Assembly (NCBI GenBank): GCA_016866675.1
Contig: VGLO01000019.1
Coordinates: 1 to 12,783, forward strand
Length of the DNA: 12,783 bases
DNA from: Candidatus Staskawiczbacteria bacterium
Lineage (GTDB): Bacteria > Patescibacteriota > Minisyncoccia > Minisyncoccales > Staskawiczbacteraceae
Reading direction: 5' to 3'
Shown here: piece by piece, positions 1 to 6,500 of the stretch
Layout: each line of letters starts with the position of its first letter
Position numbering within the stretch: the stretch's first letter is position 1
Made by a program: the position numbers and the translations under genes
Notes under the pieces: generated by a model
The model's input: only the letters and a program-made list of their open reading frames with translations
Database searches by the model: none
Told to the model about the DNA's origin: nothing

Positions 1-1
1 T

Positions 2-151
2 ATATTTTGCGGGTTTCATTTAAAAAGGAATTTAATAAGAAAGTGCAGTGTTGATAGTCATGATATCAAAAAGACTATAGCAAGGATAGTCAATGAATAT
101 ATGGCGATTCCTGCAAATTTCTGCCAAGATTGCGGAGAAAAGTTATTATGA
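2..151 (+). CDS. 3' end of an unidentified Cys-containing protein (partial)
   Basis: An open frame runs from the window edge to a TGA at 149-151 and encodes the last 49 residues of a protein that begins upstream. The tail is basic (HLKRNLIRK) and ends in FCQDCGEKLL, a CxxCG knuckle typical of the second half of a zinc ribbon. A further Cys lies near the left edge (FCGF), but the matching first knuckle would be outside the window. The family is not recognised. A small zinc-ribbon protein, or a zinc-ribbon tail on a larger one, is the likeliest reading. No start can be judged. Confidence 0.5.
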   Translation: MFCGFHLKRNLIRKCSVDSHDIKKTIARIVNEYMAIPANFCQDCGEKLL

Positions 152-202
152 TTTTATTTTTAAGTCTATTATAATTTAATAGATTTTTTATTTTTATTAA
201 TT

Positions 203-211
203 TGCTATAAT
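203..211 (+). promoter_or_regulatory. Extended -10 promoter for the DUF5654 gene
   Basis: TGCTATAAT is a consensus extended -10 element (TG-n-TATAAT). The hexamer ends at 211 and the predicted start of transcription, 7 nt further on, is A218, the first base of the ATG. The transcript would therefore be leaderless. No good -35 is visible, as expected for an extended -10. The same nine bases occur before the surface protein gene at 3539-3547. Confidence 0.6.
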
Positions 212-217
212 TTGTTT

Positions 218-490
218 ATGATAAGTTTAAAGGGTTTAAGGGAAAAGCAGGCAAGGCTAAGAAAAGATGTCACAGAAAGGACAATCGGGTATATTTTGGC
301 TGCATTTAGCTTTGTTGCGGGTTTAGCTTGGAATGAGGCAATAAAATCTATGATTGATCAATTGTTTCCATTTAGCAGGGATAGTATTTGGATAAAGTTT
401 ATCTATGCAATTATCATAACTTTAGTTATTGTATTAGTGACAATTTACTTACTTAAAATAATAGAGAAAAAAGAAGAAGTTAATACTTAA
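218..490 (+). CDS. DUF5654 family small membrane protein
   Basis: A 90-residue protein. After a basic N-terminus (LREKQARLRKDVTERT) come two hydrophobic segments, about residues 24-40 (containing FSFVAGLAWNEAIK) and 63-83, then a charged tail (KIIEKKEEVNT). The FVAGLAWNEAI segment flanked by a second helix matches what I know of DUF5654, small two-helix membrane proteins frequent in CPR bacteria and some archaea; function unknown. ATG 218 is chosen over the TTG at 212 because the TATAAT at 206-211 would start the RNA at 218. It is followed 6 nt later by the superoxide dismutase gene, so the two are probably co-transcribed. Confidence 0.75.
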   Translation: MISLKGLREKQARLRKDVTERTIGYILAAFSFVAGLAWNEAIKSMIDQLFPFSRDSIWIKFIYAIIITLVIVLVTIYLLKIIEKKEEVNT

Positions 491-496
491 AATAAT

Positions 497-1105
497 ATGG
501 CTCACACATTACCAGAGTTGCCCTATGCTTATAATTCCTTAGAACCTTATATTGACGAGGAAACTATGAAATTGCATCATGACAAACATCATTTAGCTTA
601 TGTGAATAATCTTAACTTAGCCATTGAGAAATATGCGAATTTATCATCAAAGAGTGCAGAAGAATTAATTATGGATTTAAGTAGTGTGCCTGAAGACATG
701 AGAAGTGCAGTGCGTAATAACGCTGGAGGTCATGTAAACCACGCAATGTTTTGGCAAATTATGACGCCCGGTGGCCCAAGGGAGCCTTCTGGAAAATTAG
801 CAGAAGAAATTGTTAATACATTTGGAAGTTTTGCGGATTTTCAAAGCAAATTTAATGATGCTGGGATAAAACGGTTTGGATCAGGATGGGTTTGGTTAGT
901 GCAAAATAATGAAGGCAAACTAGAAATTGTTTCAACGCCAAATCAGGATAACCCCATGACAGACGGTCAAAAACCTATTTTAGGAAATGATGTTTGGGAA
1001 CATGCCTATTACTTAAAGTATAAGAATGTAAGGGTTGACTACTTGAAAGCATGGTGGAATGTGGTAAATTGGCAGGAAGTAGAGAAAAGATATAATGAAA
1101 ATTAA
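497..1105 (+). CDS. sodA: Superoxide dismutase, Mn type
   Basis: Converts superoxide to oxygen and hydrogen peroxide; cytoplasmic, with no signal peptide. The 202 residues match the full-length Fe/Mn SOD family. The N-terminal helical domain carries HTLPELPYAY and the LHHDKHH motif. The four metal ligands are visible: H27, H82 (in AGGHVNHAMFW), D165 and H169 (in NDVWEHAYY). Gly78 and the STPNQDNP segment with Gln150 match the positions that mark Mn rather than Fe enzymes in E. coli, so Mn or cambialistic use is inferred. The gene starts 7 nt after the DUF5654 stop with no Shine-Dalgarno and overlaps the next gene by 11 nt, suggesting translational coupling. Confidence 0.95.
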   Translation: MAHTLPELPYAYNSLEPYIDEETMKLHHDKHHLAYVNNLNLAIEKYANLSSKSAEELIMDLSSVPEDMRSAVRNNAGGHVNHAMFWQIMTPGGPREPSGKLAEEIVNTFGSFADFQSKFNDAGIKRFGSGWVWLVQNNEGKLEIVSTPNQDNPMTDGQKPILGNDVWEHAYYLKYKNVRVDYLKAWWNVVNWQEVEKRYNEN

Positions 1106-1559
1106 TAAAGGGTTTTATGTGGTTTGCGACAATATTCGCAGTTTAGAGAATGTAGGGTCAATTTTTAGAACGGCCGATGCAATAGGAGTAGATAAACTAT
1201 TTTTATGTGGCATTTCAGGGACTCCGCCAAACCATAAAATTGAAAAAACCGCGCTTGGAGCCGAAAAAACAGTTCCTTTTGAATATGTAAAACAAGCAGG
1301 AAGGTTGATAGATAAGTTAAAAAAATCAGGAGTACATATTATTGCCTTAGAACAAAGCAAAAATTCAGTATGTTATAATGAATTCAAACCAGAGTTTCCC
1401 TTGGCCTTAATTATTGGCAATGAAGTGAATGGTGTTTCTAAAAGTGTTTTAAAGAAATCAAACAAAATTATTAAATTGCCAATGAAAGGTAAAAAAGAAT
1501 CGCTAAATGTTTCTGTAGCGTTTGGCGTGGCAGGGTATTATATCAGCAGTTATAAGTAA
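1095..1559 (+). CDS. TrmH/SpoU family RNA 2'-O-methyltransferase
   Basis: Predicted to transfer a methyl group from S-adenosylmethionine to a ribose 2'-OH in tRNA or rRNA. The 154 residues form only the SPOUT (knotted) catalytic domain, without the N-terminal RNA-binding domain of RlmB-type enzymes. All three SpoU motifs are present: motif 1 with N19 and R25 (ENVGSIFRTADA), motif 2 at about 103-115 (LALIIGNEVNGVS, E110) and motif 3 at about 128-143 (LPMKGKKESLNVSVA). The substrate cannot be assigned; TrmH- or TrmL-like single-domain enzymes are both possible. ATG 1095 lies inside the end of the dismutase gene. Confidence 0.9.
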   Translation: MKINKGFYVVCDNIRSLENVGSIFRTADAIGVDKLFLCGISGTPPNHKIEKTALGAEKTVPFEYVKQAGRLIDKLKKSGVHIIALEQSKNSVCYNEFKPEFPLALIIGNEVNGVSKSVLKKSNKIIKLPMKGKKESLNVSVAFGVAGYYISSYK

Positions 1560-1562
1560 ATT

Positions 1563-1568
1563 TATAAT
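1563..1568 (+). promoter_or_regulatory. Possible -10 box for the DUF5652 gene
   Basis: A perfect TATAAT lies just after the methyltransferase stop. The predicted start is about 1575, giving an untranslated leader of roughly 11 nt before ATG 1586. No -35 is evident, and the region is so AT-rich that a chance match is possible. Confidence 0.35.
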
Positions 1569-1585
1569 ATTAAATTAATTAAACT

Positions 1586-1834
1586 ATGTTATCAGCAATA
1601 AATATAGAGACTATTAATGCAATTTATGAAAAACCATCTCTACTTATAATTATTATGGCGTTGAGTATGTGGTCTTTAATTTGGAAGGGCTTTGCTCTCT
1701 GGAAGGCATCTCGCAATAGTCAGAGAAATTGGTTTGTTGCTATGCTAATTCTTAATACATTGGGTATTCTTGAAATAATCTATATTTTTTACTTACAGAA
1801 AAAAGATAAAAAGGAAATTACTCCAAAAGAATAG
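1586..1834 (+). CDS. DUF5652 family small membrane protein
   Basis: An 82-residue protein with two membrane segments (about 17-37 and 50-69). It carries SLIWKGFALWKASRNSQRNWFVA and LNTLGILEIIYIFYL, which I recognise as the DUF5652 signature, ending in a lysine-rich tail (KKDKKEITPKE). The family is common in CPR genomes. The layout resembles the short two-helix membrane domain of phospholipase D nuclease (PLDc_N) proteins, but without any catalytic part. Function unknown. It sits alone between the methyltransferase and a promoter-rich gap, with no Shine-Dalgarno before the ATG. Confidence 0.75.
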   Translation: MLSAINIETINAIYEKPSLLIIIMALSMWSLIWKGFALWKASRNSQRNWFVAMLILNTLGILEIIYIFYLQKKDKKEITPKE

Positions 1835-1918
1835 TTTAAATAGAGAATTATAAAAACTATTTTTGTTATGTGTCTTAGTTGACTATTTTTTAAAAATGAT
1901 GCAAAAATCGTAAAACTG

Positions 1919-1967
1919 TTGACATAGTGTTTGACCCTTAAGCTACAATAGGGTAAAATGCTACAAT
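1919..1967 (+). promoter_or_regulatory. Overlapping promoters for the DUF5679 gene
   Basis: Two -35-like boxes, TTGACA (1919-1924) and TTGACC (1931-1936), are followed by three -10-like boxes: TACAAT (1944-1949), TAAAAT (1954-1959) and TACAAT (1962-1967), the last as an extended TGCTACAAT. The best pair is TTGACC and TAAAAT with a 17-nt spacer. TTGACA and the first TACAAT are 19 nt apart. GCTACAATA occurs twice, 18 nt apart (1942 and 1960). Transcription would start at about 1956-1974, leaving a 65-85-nt leader before ATG 2041. The rest of the gap, 1835-1918, shows nothing I can identify. Confidence 0.6.
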
Positions 1968-1982
1968 AATAACAAAATGTAT

Positions 1983-2005
1983 TTATCACCTCTTCTGGGT
2001 GATAA
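1983..2005 (+). promoter_or_regulatory. Leader hairpin upstream of the DUF5679 gene
   Basis: TTATCACC (1983-1990) and GGTGATAA (1998-2005) form a perfect 8-bp stem around a 7-nt loop. A mixed GTCGATTG sequence follows rather than a T run, so this is not a standard terminator. It lies inside the predicted leader of the DUF5679 mRNA and could stabilise the transcript or be a protein-binding site. Confidence 0.5.
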
Positions 2006-2040
2006 GGTCGATTGTTTATTAAAACTTTAATTTTAAAATT

Positions 2041-2202
2041 ATGACAGAAGCATATTGCGTAAAGTGCAAGGCCAAAAGAATAATGAAAGACCCAACAGAA
2101 GTGACAATGAAGGGCAAGGGAGGAAAACCAAGAATGGCTATGACTGGCACTTGTGAAAAATGTGGCACAAAAATGTTTAGAATAATGGGAGTTAAAAAGT
2201 AG
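2041..2202 (+). CDS. DUF5679 zinc-ribbon protein
   Basis: A 53-residue protein. The two zinc knuckles are YCVKCKAKR (C6, C9) and GTCEKCGTKMFR (C38, C41), separated by a basic segment with KDPTEVTMKGKGG. This pattern matches DUF5679, small single zinc-ribbon proteins found in CPR bacteria and archaea. Its tail resembles the GTKMFRIG motif of treble-clef or ribbon proteins. It is probably a nucleic-acid- or protein-binding element; function unknown. It has its own promoter cluster and a structured leader, and is followed by a palindromic element rather than a terminator. Confidence 0.75.
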   Translation: MTEAYCVKCKAKRIMKDPTEVTMKGKGGKPRMAMTGTCEKCGTKMFRIMGVKK

Positions 2203-2224
2203 AAATTTTATAAAATAAAATTTA

Positions 2225-2291
2225 TATAATTGGTTCGCTCGGTCGGAGTATGAAAACAAGTTTTCCCACTCCTCCCTCTCTTCCAATTATA
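2225..2291 (+). repeat. 67-nt nested inverted-repeat element before the SWIB gene
   Basis: A perfect 9-bp terminal inverted repeat, TATAATTGG (2225-2233) and CCAATTATA (2283-2291), encloses a second hairpin. GGAGT (2245-2249) pairs with ACTCC (2268-2272), and GAAAA (2252-2256) pairs with TTTTC (2261-2265) around CAAG. The outer and inner stems are separated by an 11/10-nt internal loop. The inner part is richer in G and C than its surroundings, and its 3' side is nearly all pyrimidine. No T run follows, so it does not look like a terminator. The 3' arm overlaps a TATAAT at 2288-2293, 9 nt before the SWIB ATG. Confidence 0.5.
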
Positions 2292-2302
2292 ATTAAAATA
2301 AT

Positions 2303-2560
2303 ATGCCAAGAAAGTTAAATCCAGCTCTTTTAAAGCCCTTGAAGGTTTCAGCAGCTTTGGAAGAAGTAATAGGAAAAGGGCCAATGCCTAGATCTCAAGT
2401 TGTCAAAAAGATTTGGGAATATATAAAAAAGAACAATCTTCAAGACCAAAAGAACAAGAGAATGATTAATGCAGATGACAAGTTAAAGGCAGTATTCGGA
2501 GGAAAAAGTGTAGTAAATATGTTTGAAATGACAAAGTTGGTTTCTCAACATTTGTCCTAG
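2303..2560 (+). CDS. SWIB/MDM2 domain protein
   Basis: An 85-residue protein consisting of one SWIB domain. Recognisable elements are ALLKPLKVSAALEEVIGKGPMPRSQVVKKIWEYI, split here as KPLKVSAALEEVIG and RSQVVKKIWEYIKKN, then LQDQKNKRMINADDKLKAVFG and the C-terminal FEMTKLVSQHL. SWIB domains are best known in eukaryotic SWI/SNF subunits, but stand-alone versions occur in Chlamydia and widely in CPR bacteria, where a role in DNA organisation has been suggested but is not settled. A TATAAT at 2288-2293 would start the mRNA at about 2300, leaving almost no leader. A terminator follows at once. Confidence 0.9.
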   Translation: MPRKLNPALLKPLKVSAALEEVIGKGPMPRSQVVKKIWEYIKKNNLQDQKNKRMINADDKLKAVFGGKSVVNMFEMTKLVSQHLS

Positions 2561-2571
2561 TCAGAATAAGC

Positions 2572-2600
2572 AAAACGCCCAGAGAGGGCGTTTTTGTTTT
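2572..2600 (+). terminator. Rho-independent terminator after the SWIB gene
   Basis: AAAACGCCC (2572-2580) pairs with GGGCGTTTT (2586-2594) around AGAGA, followed by TTTTTGTTTT. It is 12 nt after the SWIB stop and ends this gene cluster. Confidence 0.9.
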
Positions 2601-2663
2601 GCAAATAAATATTAAATGTGATAAAAATTAAATAAATTATGTATTAAAAATAATAAAAAATAA

Positions 2664-3269
2664 ATGAAAAACGAAAAAACAAAAGAATTTATAGGTGAAA
2701 AAACAGTTATGCTTATTAAACCTGACGGCGTAAAACGTGGGTTAATAGGCGAGTGTATAAAGAGGGTTGAGCAAAGAGGTTTGAAAGTTATTGCGTTAAA
2801 AATGATTATGGCAACAGAAGAGCAGGCGAGAAAACATTACCCTGGGACAGATCAATGGATTTCTGGGATGGGACAAAAAACACTTGAAACTTATGCAAAG
2901 TACTGTAAAGACCCAATTGGAGAAATTGGGACTGATGATCCGCTAAAAATTGGAAGTATGATATACGACTGGAATGTGGAATTATTTACTTCTGGTCCTG
3001 TTGTTGCAATTTTAATTTCTGGTATTCATGCAATTGATATGGTTAGAAAAATTGTTGGAAAAACCATTCCAGCCTTTGCTGAAATGGGAACAATTAGGGG
3101 AGACTATTCTGTTGATTCACCGGCTTTGGCTAACGAAGCAAAGAGAGCAATTCGTAATATTGTTCACGCTTCAGGGGACACTATTGAAGCAACTCATGAA
3201 GTGACTCACTGGTTTACACCTCAAGAAATTTATGACTACACAAGATCAGAAGAGGATGTAATGTTTTAA
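2664..3269 (+). CDS. ndk: Nucleoside diphosphate kinase, long variant
   Basis: Balances NTP pools by moving a phosphate from NTP to NDP through a phosphohistidine. The N-terminal motif is ERTLVLIKPDAV-like (KTVMLIKPDGVKRGLIGE, residues 13-30). SGPVVAILISG (110-120), RKIVGKTIPA (128-137), GTIRGDY (142-148) and NIVHASGD (165-172, active-site H168) follow in the expected order. At 201 residues it is about 60 longer than usual. Most of the extra length lies between KHY (59) and the SGPVV strand, with a shorter insert after GDY, as I recall for some archaeal and CPR enzymes. A short N-terminal extension (about 12 residues) is also present. Single gene between two terminators; no Shine-Dalgarno. 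Confidence 0.93.
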   Translation: MKNEKTKEFIGEKTVMLIKPDGVKRGLIGECIKRVEQRGLKVIALKMIMATEEQARKHYPGTDQWISGMGQKTLETYAKYCKDPIGEIGTDDPLKIGSMIYDWNVELFTSGPVVAILISGIHAIDMVRKIVGKTIPAFAEMGTIRGDYSVDSPALANEAKRAIRNIVHASGDTIEATHEVTHWFTPQEIYDYTRSEEDVMF

Positions 3270-3301
3270 TTAGTTTGTAAATGTTTATTTTTTAGAAAGG
3301 G

Positions 3302-3329
3302 TTGACACACATTCTATAAAAGTTAAAAT
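3302..3329 (+). promoter_or_regulatory. Promoter of the candidate ncRNA
   Basis: TTGACA (3302-3307) and TAAAAT (3324-3329) are separated by 16 nt. The predicted start of transcription is about G3336, exactly the base at which the long-range closing stem of the downstream RNA begins. The preceding 3270-3301 stretch holds nothing recognisable. Confidence 0.65.
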
Positions 3330-3335
3330 GAAGTA

Positions 3336-3490
3336 GCTCTGGATTTCCAAAAAATGATTCTATATTACCTTTTTTATGGGAATCCAAGATTTGTTTTGGC
3401 TTTTGCCACAGCTTGAGGATACCCACTTAGATTTTAATAGAAATCTAATGGAGTCCAGAGTTTAAAGGAATGCCCACGGGGCATTTTTTT
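3336..3490 (+). ncRNA. Candidate structured non-coding RNA (unknown class)
   Basis: No credible reading frame lies here. The predicted 5' end AGCTCTGGA (3335-3343) pairs with TCCAGAGTT (3454-3462), closing a multi-branched fold. Inside are four helices: ATTTCCAAAAAA (3343-3354) with TTTTTT (3370-3375) plus GGGAAT (3378-3383); CAAG (3385-3388) with CTTG (3412-3415); TGGC-TTTT-GCCA (3397-3408); and TTAGATTT (3427-3434) with AAATCTAA (3441-3448). A terminator follows at 3469-3490. A dedicated promoter, paired ends and a terminator suggest an independent RNA of about 150 nt, for example 6S-like. A cis-acting leader of the surface protein gene is an alternative, although that gene has its own -10 box downstream. 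Confidence 0.55.
3469..3490 (+). terminator. Rho-independent terminator of the candidate ncRNA
   Basis: AATGCCC (3469-3475), loop ACG, then GGGCATT (3479-3485), running into a seven-T tract (3484-3490). A compact, GC-rich stem in very AT-rich surroundings. Confidence 0.85.
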
Positions 3491-3538
3491 AGTACTATAA
3501 TTATCCACACATTGATTGTTCTATTTACTTTTTCTAAA

Positions 3539-3547
3539 TGCTATAAT
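3539..3547 (+). promoter_or_regulatory. Extended -10 promoter for the surface protein gene
   Basis: TGCTATAAT, identical to the element at 203-211. The predicted start is about 3554, giving a leader of about 11 nt with no Shine-Dalgarno before ATG 3565. Another TATAAT at 3496-3501 lies just after the ncRNA terminator and could be an alternative start. Confidence 0.55.
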
Positions 3548-3564
3548 TAAAAAATATATTATAA

Positions 3565-6500
3565 ATGTTTAATAGATTAAAGAAGTTTTTTTCTCTTTTA
3601 TTAGCATCAATTTTATTAGCCACTATAGTTGGAGTTTTTTTGCCACCGGCAAAAGAAGCAAAAGCTGCAATTTCATTAGTTCAAAAGAAGACAGCATCAG
3701 GAACAGCTTCAGTAAATATTGTATGGGATTCACCCACTACTACAGGAAATCTTCTTGTTGCTGTAGTTAATAATATATCTACAACTTCTGGACATAGTGT
3801 CACTCCACCAAGTGGGTGGTCTTATGCAACGAGTGCTACATTTGGAACATATAATCAATTTCAAATACTTTATAAAGAAAATGCCACATCTCAAGTATCA
3901 ACAGGAAGCTTTACTAGCCCCGAAGGAGATACCTTGGAGGTGGCTGTAGCAGAATATAGTGGTATTGTAACTGCTTCTGCTCTTGATAAATATCATGCAA
4001 ACATAACAACAAATCCAAGCACGACAATTAGTACTGGGAGTTCAGGAATAACTAGTCAAGCAGATGAGTTAATTATTGCAGGAGTTGCAAGTGCTTCAAG
4101 TGTTACATTTAGTGCTCCAAATAATAGCTTTTCGATTCAGCAATCATTATCCCGTACAGGATTTTTAGATAGAATAGTATCGTCAGTTGGTTCTTATAGT
4201 TTATCTTTAACTCAATCATCTTCGGCTATCTCGAGTGGATTGATTGCTACCTTTAAGGCAGTTGCAGGAAGTACTAACACCGCACCTTCAATTTCATCTG
4301 GACCATCAGACGGTGGCTCTTCCTCTGCGACTCCGACAATTCAAGGGAATAACGTCACTTTCACTGCAACTGCTACAGATTCAGAATCAAACAACTATTA
4401 CTTGGCTGTTTGTAAAACTAATTCGGTTAATGCGGTAAGTAATTTAGCTCCAACTTGTCCTGGAGGCAATTGGGCCATCTCGTCGTCAACAGCTTCGGGA
4501 TCTCAGTCTAGTGTTTCTTATACTACTTCTAATTCGGGCTTCGATGAAGTTAACAATAATTGGTATGCTTTTGTTTGCGATAATAATTCAGCCTCTTTAT
4601 GTTCTTCCTCTTCTCAAGGTTCGGGAAATAACGGTTCTCCTTTTGTAGTTGTAGACCCGGGCGATAATAATCCACCACCATCCAATGGGCCAACAGGTAT
4701 AAGGGTAAGTGTTTTAACAACAGGAGAAGACGGTTTGTTTAGTTTTAATGTGACAGGTTCAGGATATAAAAATTTTTCAATTCAAACGAGCGCGGGTTCT
4801 GGGTCTGATTCTCAAACATCATTATCCCCGGGAACTTATTCTGTCACACAATCTCTTCCTGAAGGATGGATTCAAGATAGCTTTATCTGTAATAACGGCA
4901 CCCCTGAAGCGGTTGTAGTTTTGGAAAATCAAATTACTTCTTGCAGTGTTGTAAACTCAACGGGAAACCCAACGCCAATAGTTGAATCAATTACCCCTTC
5001 TGGGGCATTGGTTAATTCTAGTCAGGTGGTAATTTCTGTTTTAGGAAGTAATTTTATTGAAGATTCAGTTGTTAAATTTAATTCAAGAAGTCTCTCAACA
5101 ACCTATGTTTCTTCAACTAAGCTAACTGCAACAGTTTTGAGCTCAGATATAAACTTAAGTTGCAATTATAATGTTGAAGTATTTAACCCAACTCCCGGTG
5201 GAGGGTCGTCTGACAAATTACAATTTGTGGTTTCTGATGCTATTCCCAATATTTCTTCAATTAGCCCTTCTTCAAGACCTTTTGGATCGGGAAGTTTCAC
5301 AATGACTGTAAGTGGAAGCAATTTTACGGAAAATTCAGTAGTTAACTTTAATGGACAAGATCAAGAAACAACATATGTTTCTTCAACTCAACTAAAAGCT
5401 AATATATTGGCCTCATATGTAAGTAGAGTGGGGCAATTTAATGTGTTGGTTTTAAATCCAGTTGCTCAGTGCGAAAATAATGATGATAGTGAAGATGAAG
5501 ACCCAACTCAAAATCCAAAACCAGCAACAACTAGTATATCACCAGCTTCTGTTAATGCTGGTGCCTCCGGGTTTGTAATGACAATAAATGGGAATAATTT
5601 TGTGCCAAATTCTATTGTTAAACTAAACAATCAAAACAGGGCAACCACATATATATCAAGCACAAAACTTACAGCTCTTATTACCTCATCTGACTTGGTC
5701 AACCCCGCCTCATATAATATTGCTGTTTCAAATCCAACACCTGGCGGAGGCATATCAAACGCACAAGTTTTTTCAGTAAACTCTCAAAATCCTTCTCCAA
5801 CTATAGTATCAATTTCTCCTTCATCTGTTGATGCTGGTGGACCAGGTTTTACTTTAACTGTTGAGGGAACTAACTTTTTGGCAACTTCTCAGGGAAAGTT
5901 TAACAGTCAAAATAGAATAACAAATTATATTTCTGAAACAGAATTAGAAATTGAAATTACAGTAAACGACTTAACAACTGGTGGCTCATATAATGTTATT
6001 ATTGATAACTCTTCAACCGGAGGAGGAGTCTCAAACCCAAAACCTTTAGCAATTAACAGTCCTGTTCCTGAAATTACTTCAATTTCTCCTTCATCTGCCG
6101 ATGCAGGAGGCTCAAATGTTGTTGTGACAGTAAGCGGTACGGGTTTTGTTAAGAATTCAAAAGTTAAATACAACAATGTTGAAAAGGTGACAACATTTTT
6201 AAGTGCCACAAATCAGCTGAGAATTGTGTTAAGCGCAACAGATCTACAAAATTCAGGAAATTTTGATGTTGTAGTTGTAAACCCATCTCCAGGTGGAGGA
6301 ACTTCTAATGCAAAAATATTTACAGTAATTGGTGGCGGAGGTGAAAACCCCGCGCCAATTATTACAAGCCTTTCTCCATCTTCAGGAATTAAAGGTGGTT
6401 TAGACTGGGTTGACCCTATAATTGTTTACGGAAGCAATCTTATGGAATCAGCAACTTTTAAGATGGTAGATAATGCTAATGGCAATACTTCTAATTTTTC

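Noticed and set aside
1789..2286. 165-residue minus-strand open frame
   Set aside because: It runs antisense through the DUF5679 gene, its promoters and the palindrome. Composition is Phe/Ser/Cys-rich with no family signature, while the plus strand has a recognisable zinc ribbon.
2225..2291. Rho-independent terminator of the DUF5679 gene
   Set aside because: Stable stems exist, but an A/T mix rather than a T run follows, and the terminal repeats are AT-rich, unlike the clear terminators elsewhere in the window.
3336..3490. Riboswitch controlling the surface protein gene
   Set aside because: No known aptamer core was recognised, and an extended -10 promoter for the gene lies beyond the terminator. 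Kept only as an alternative to a free-standing ncRNA.
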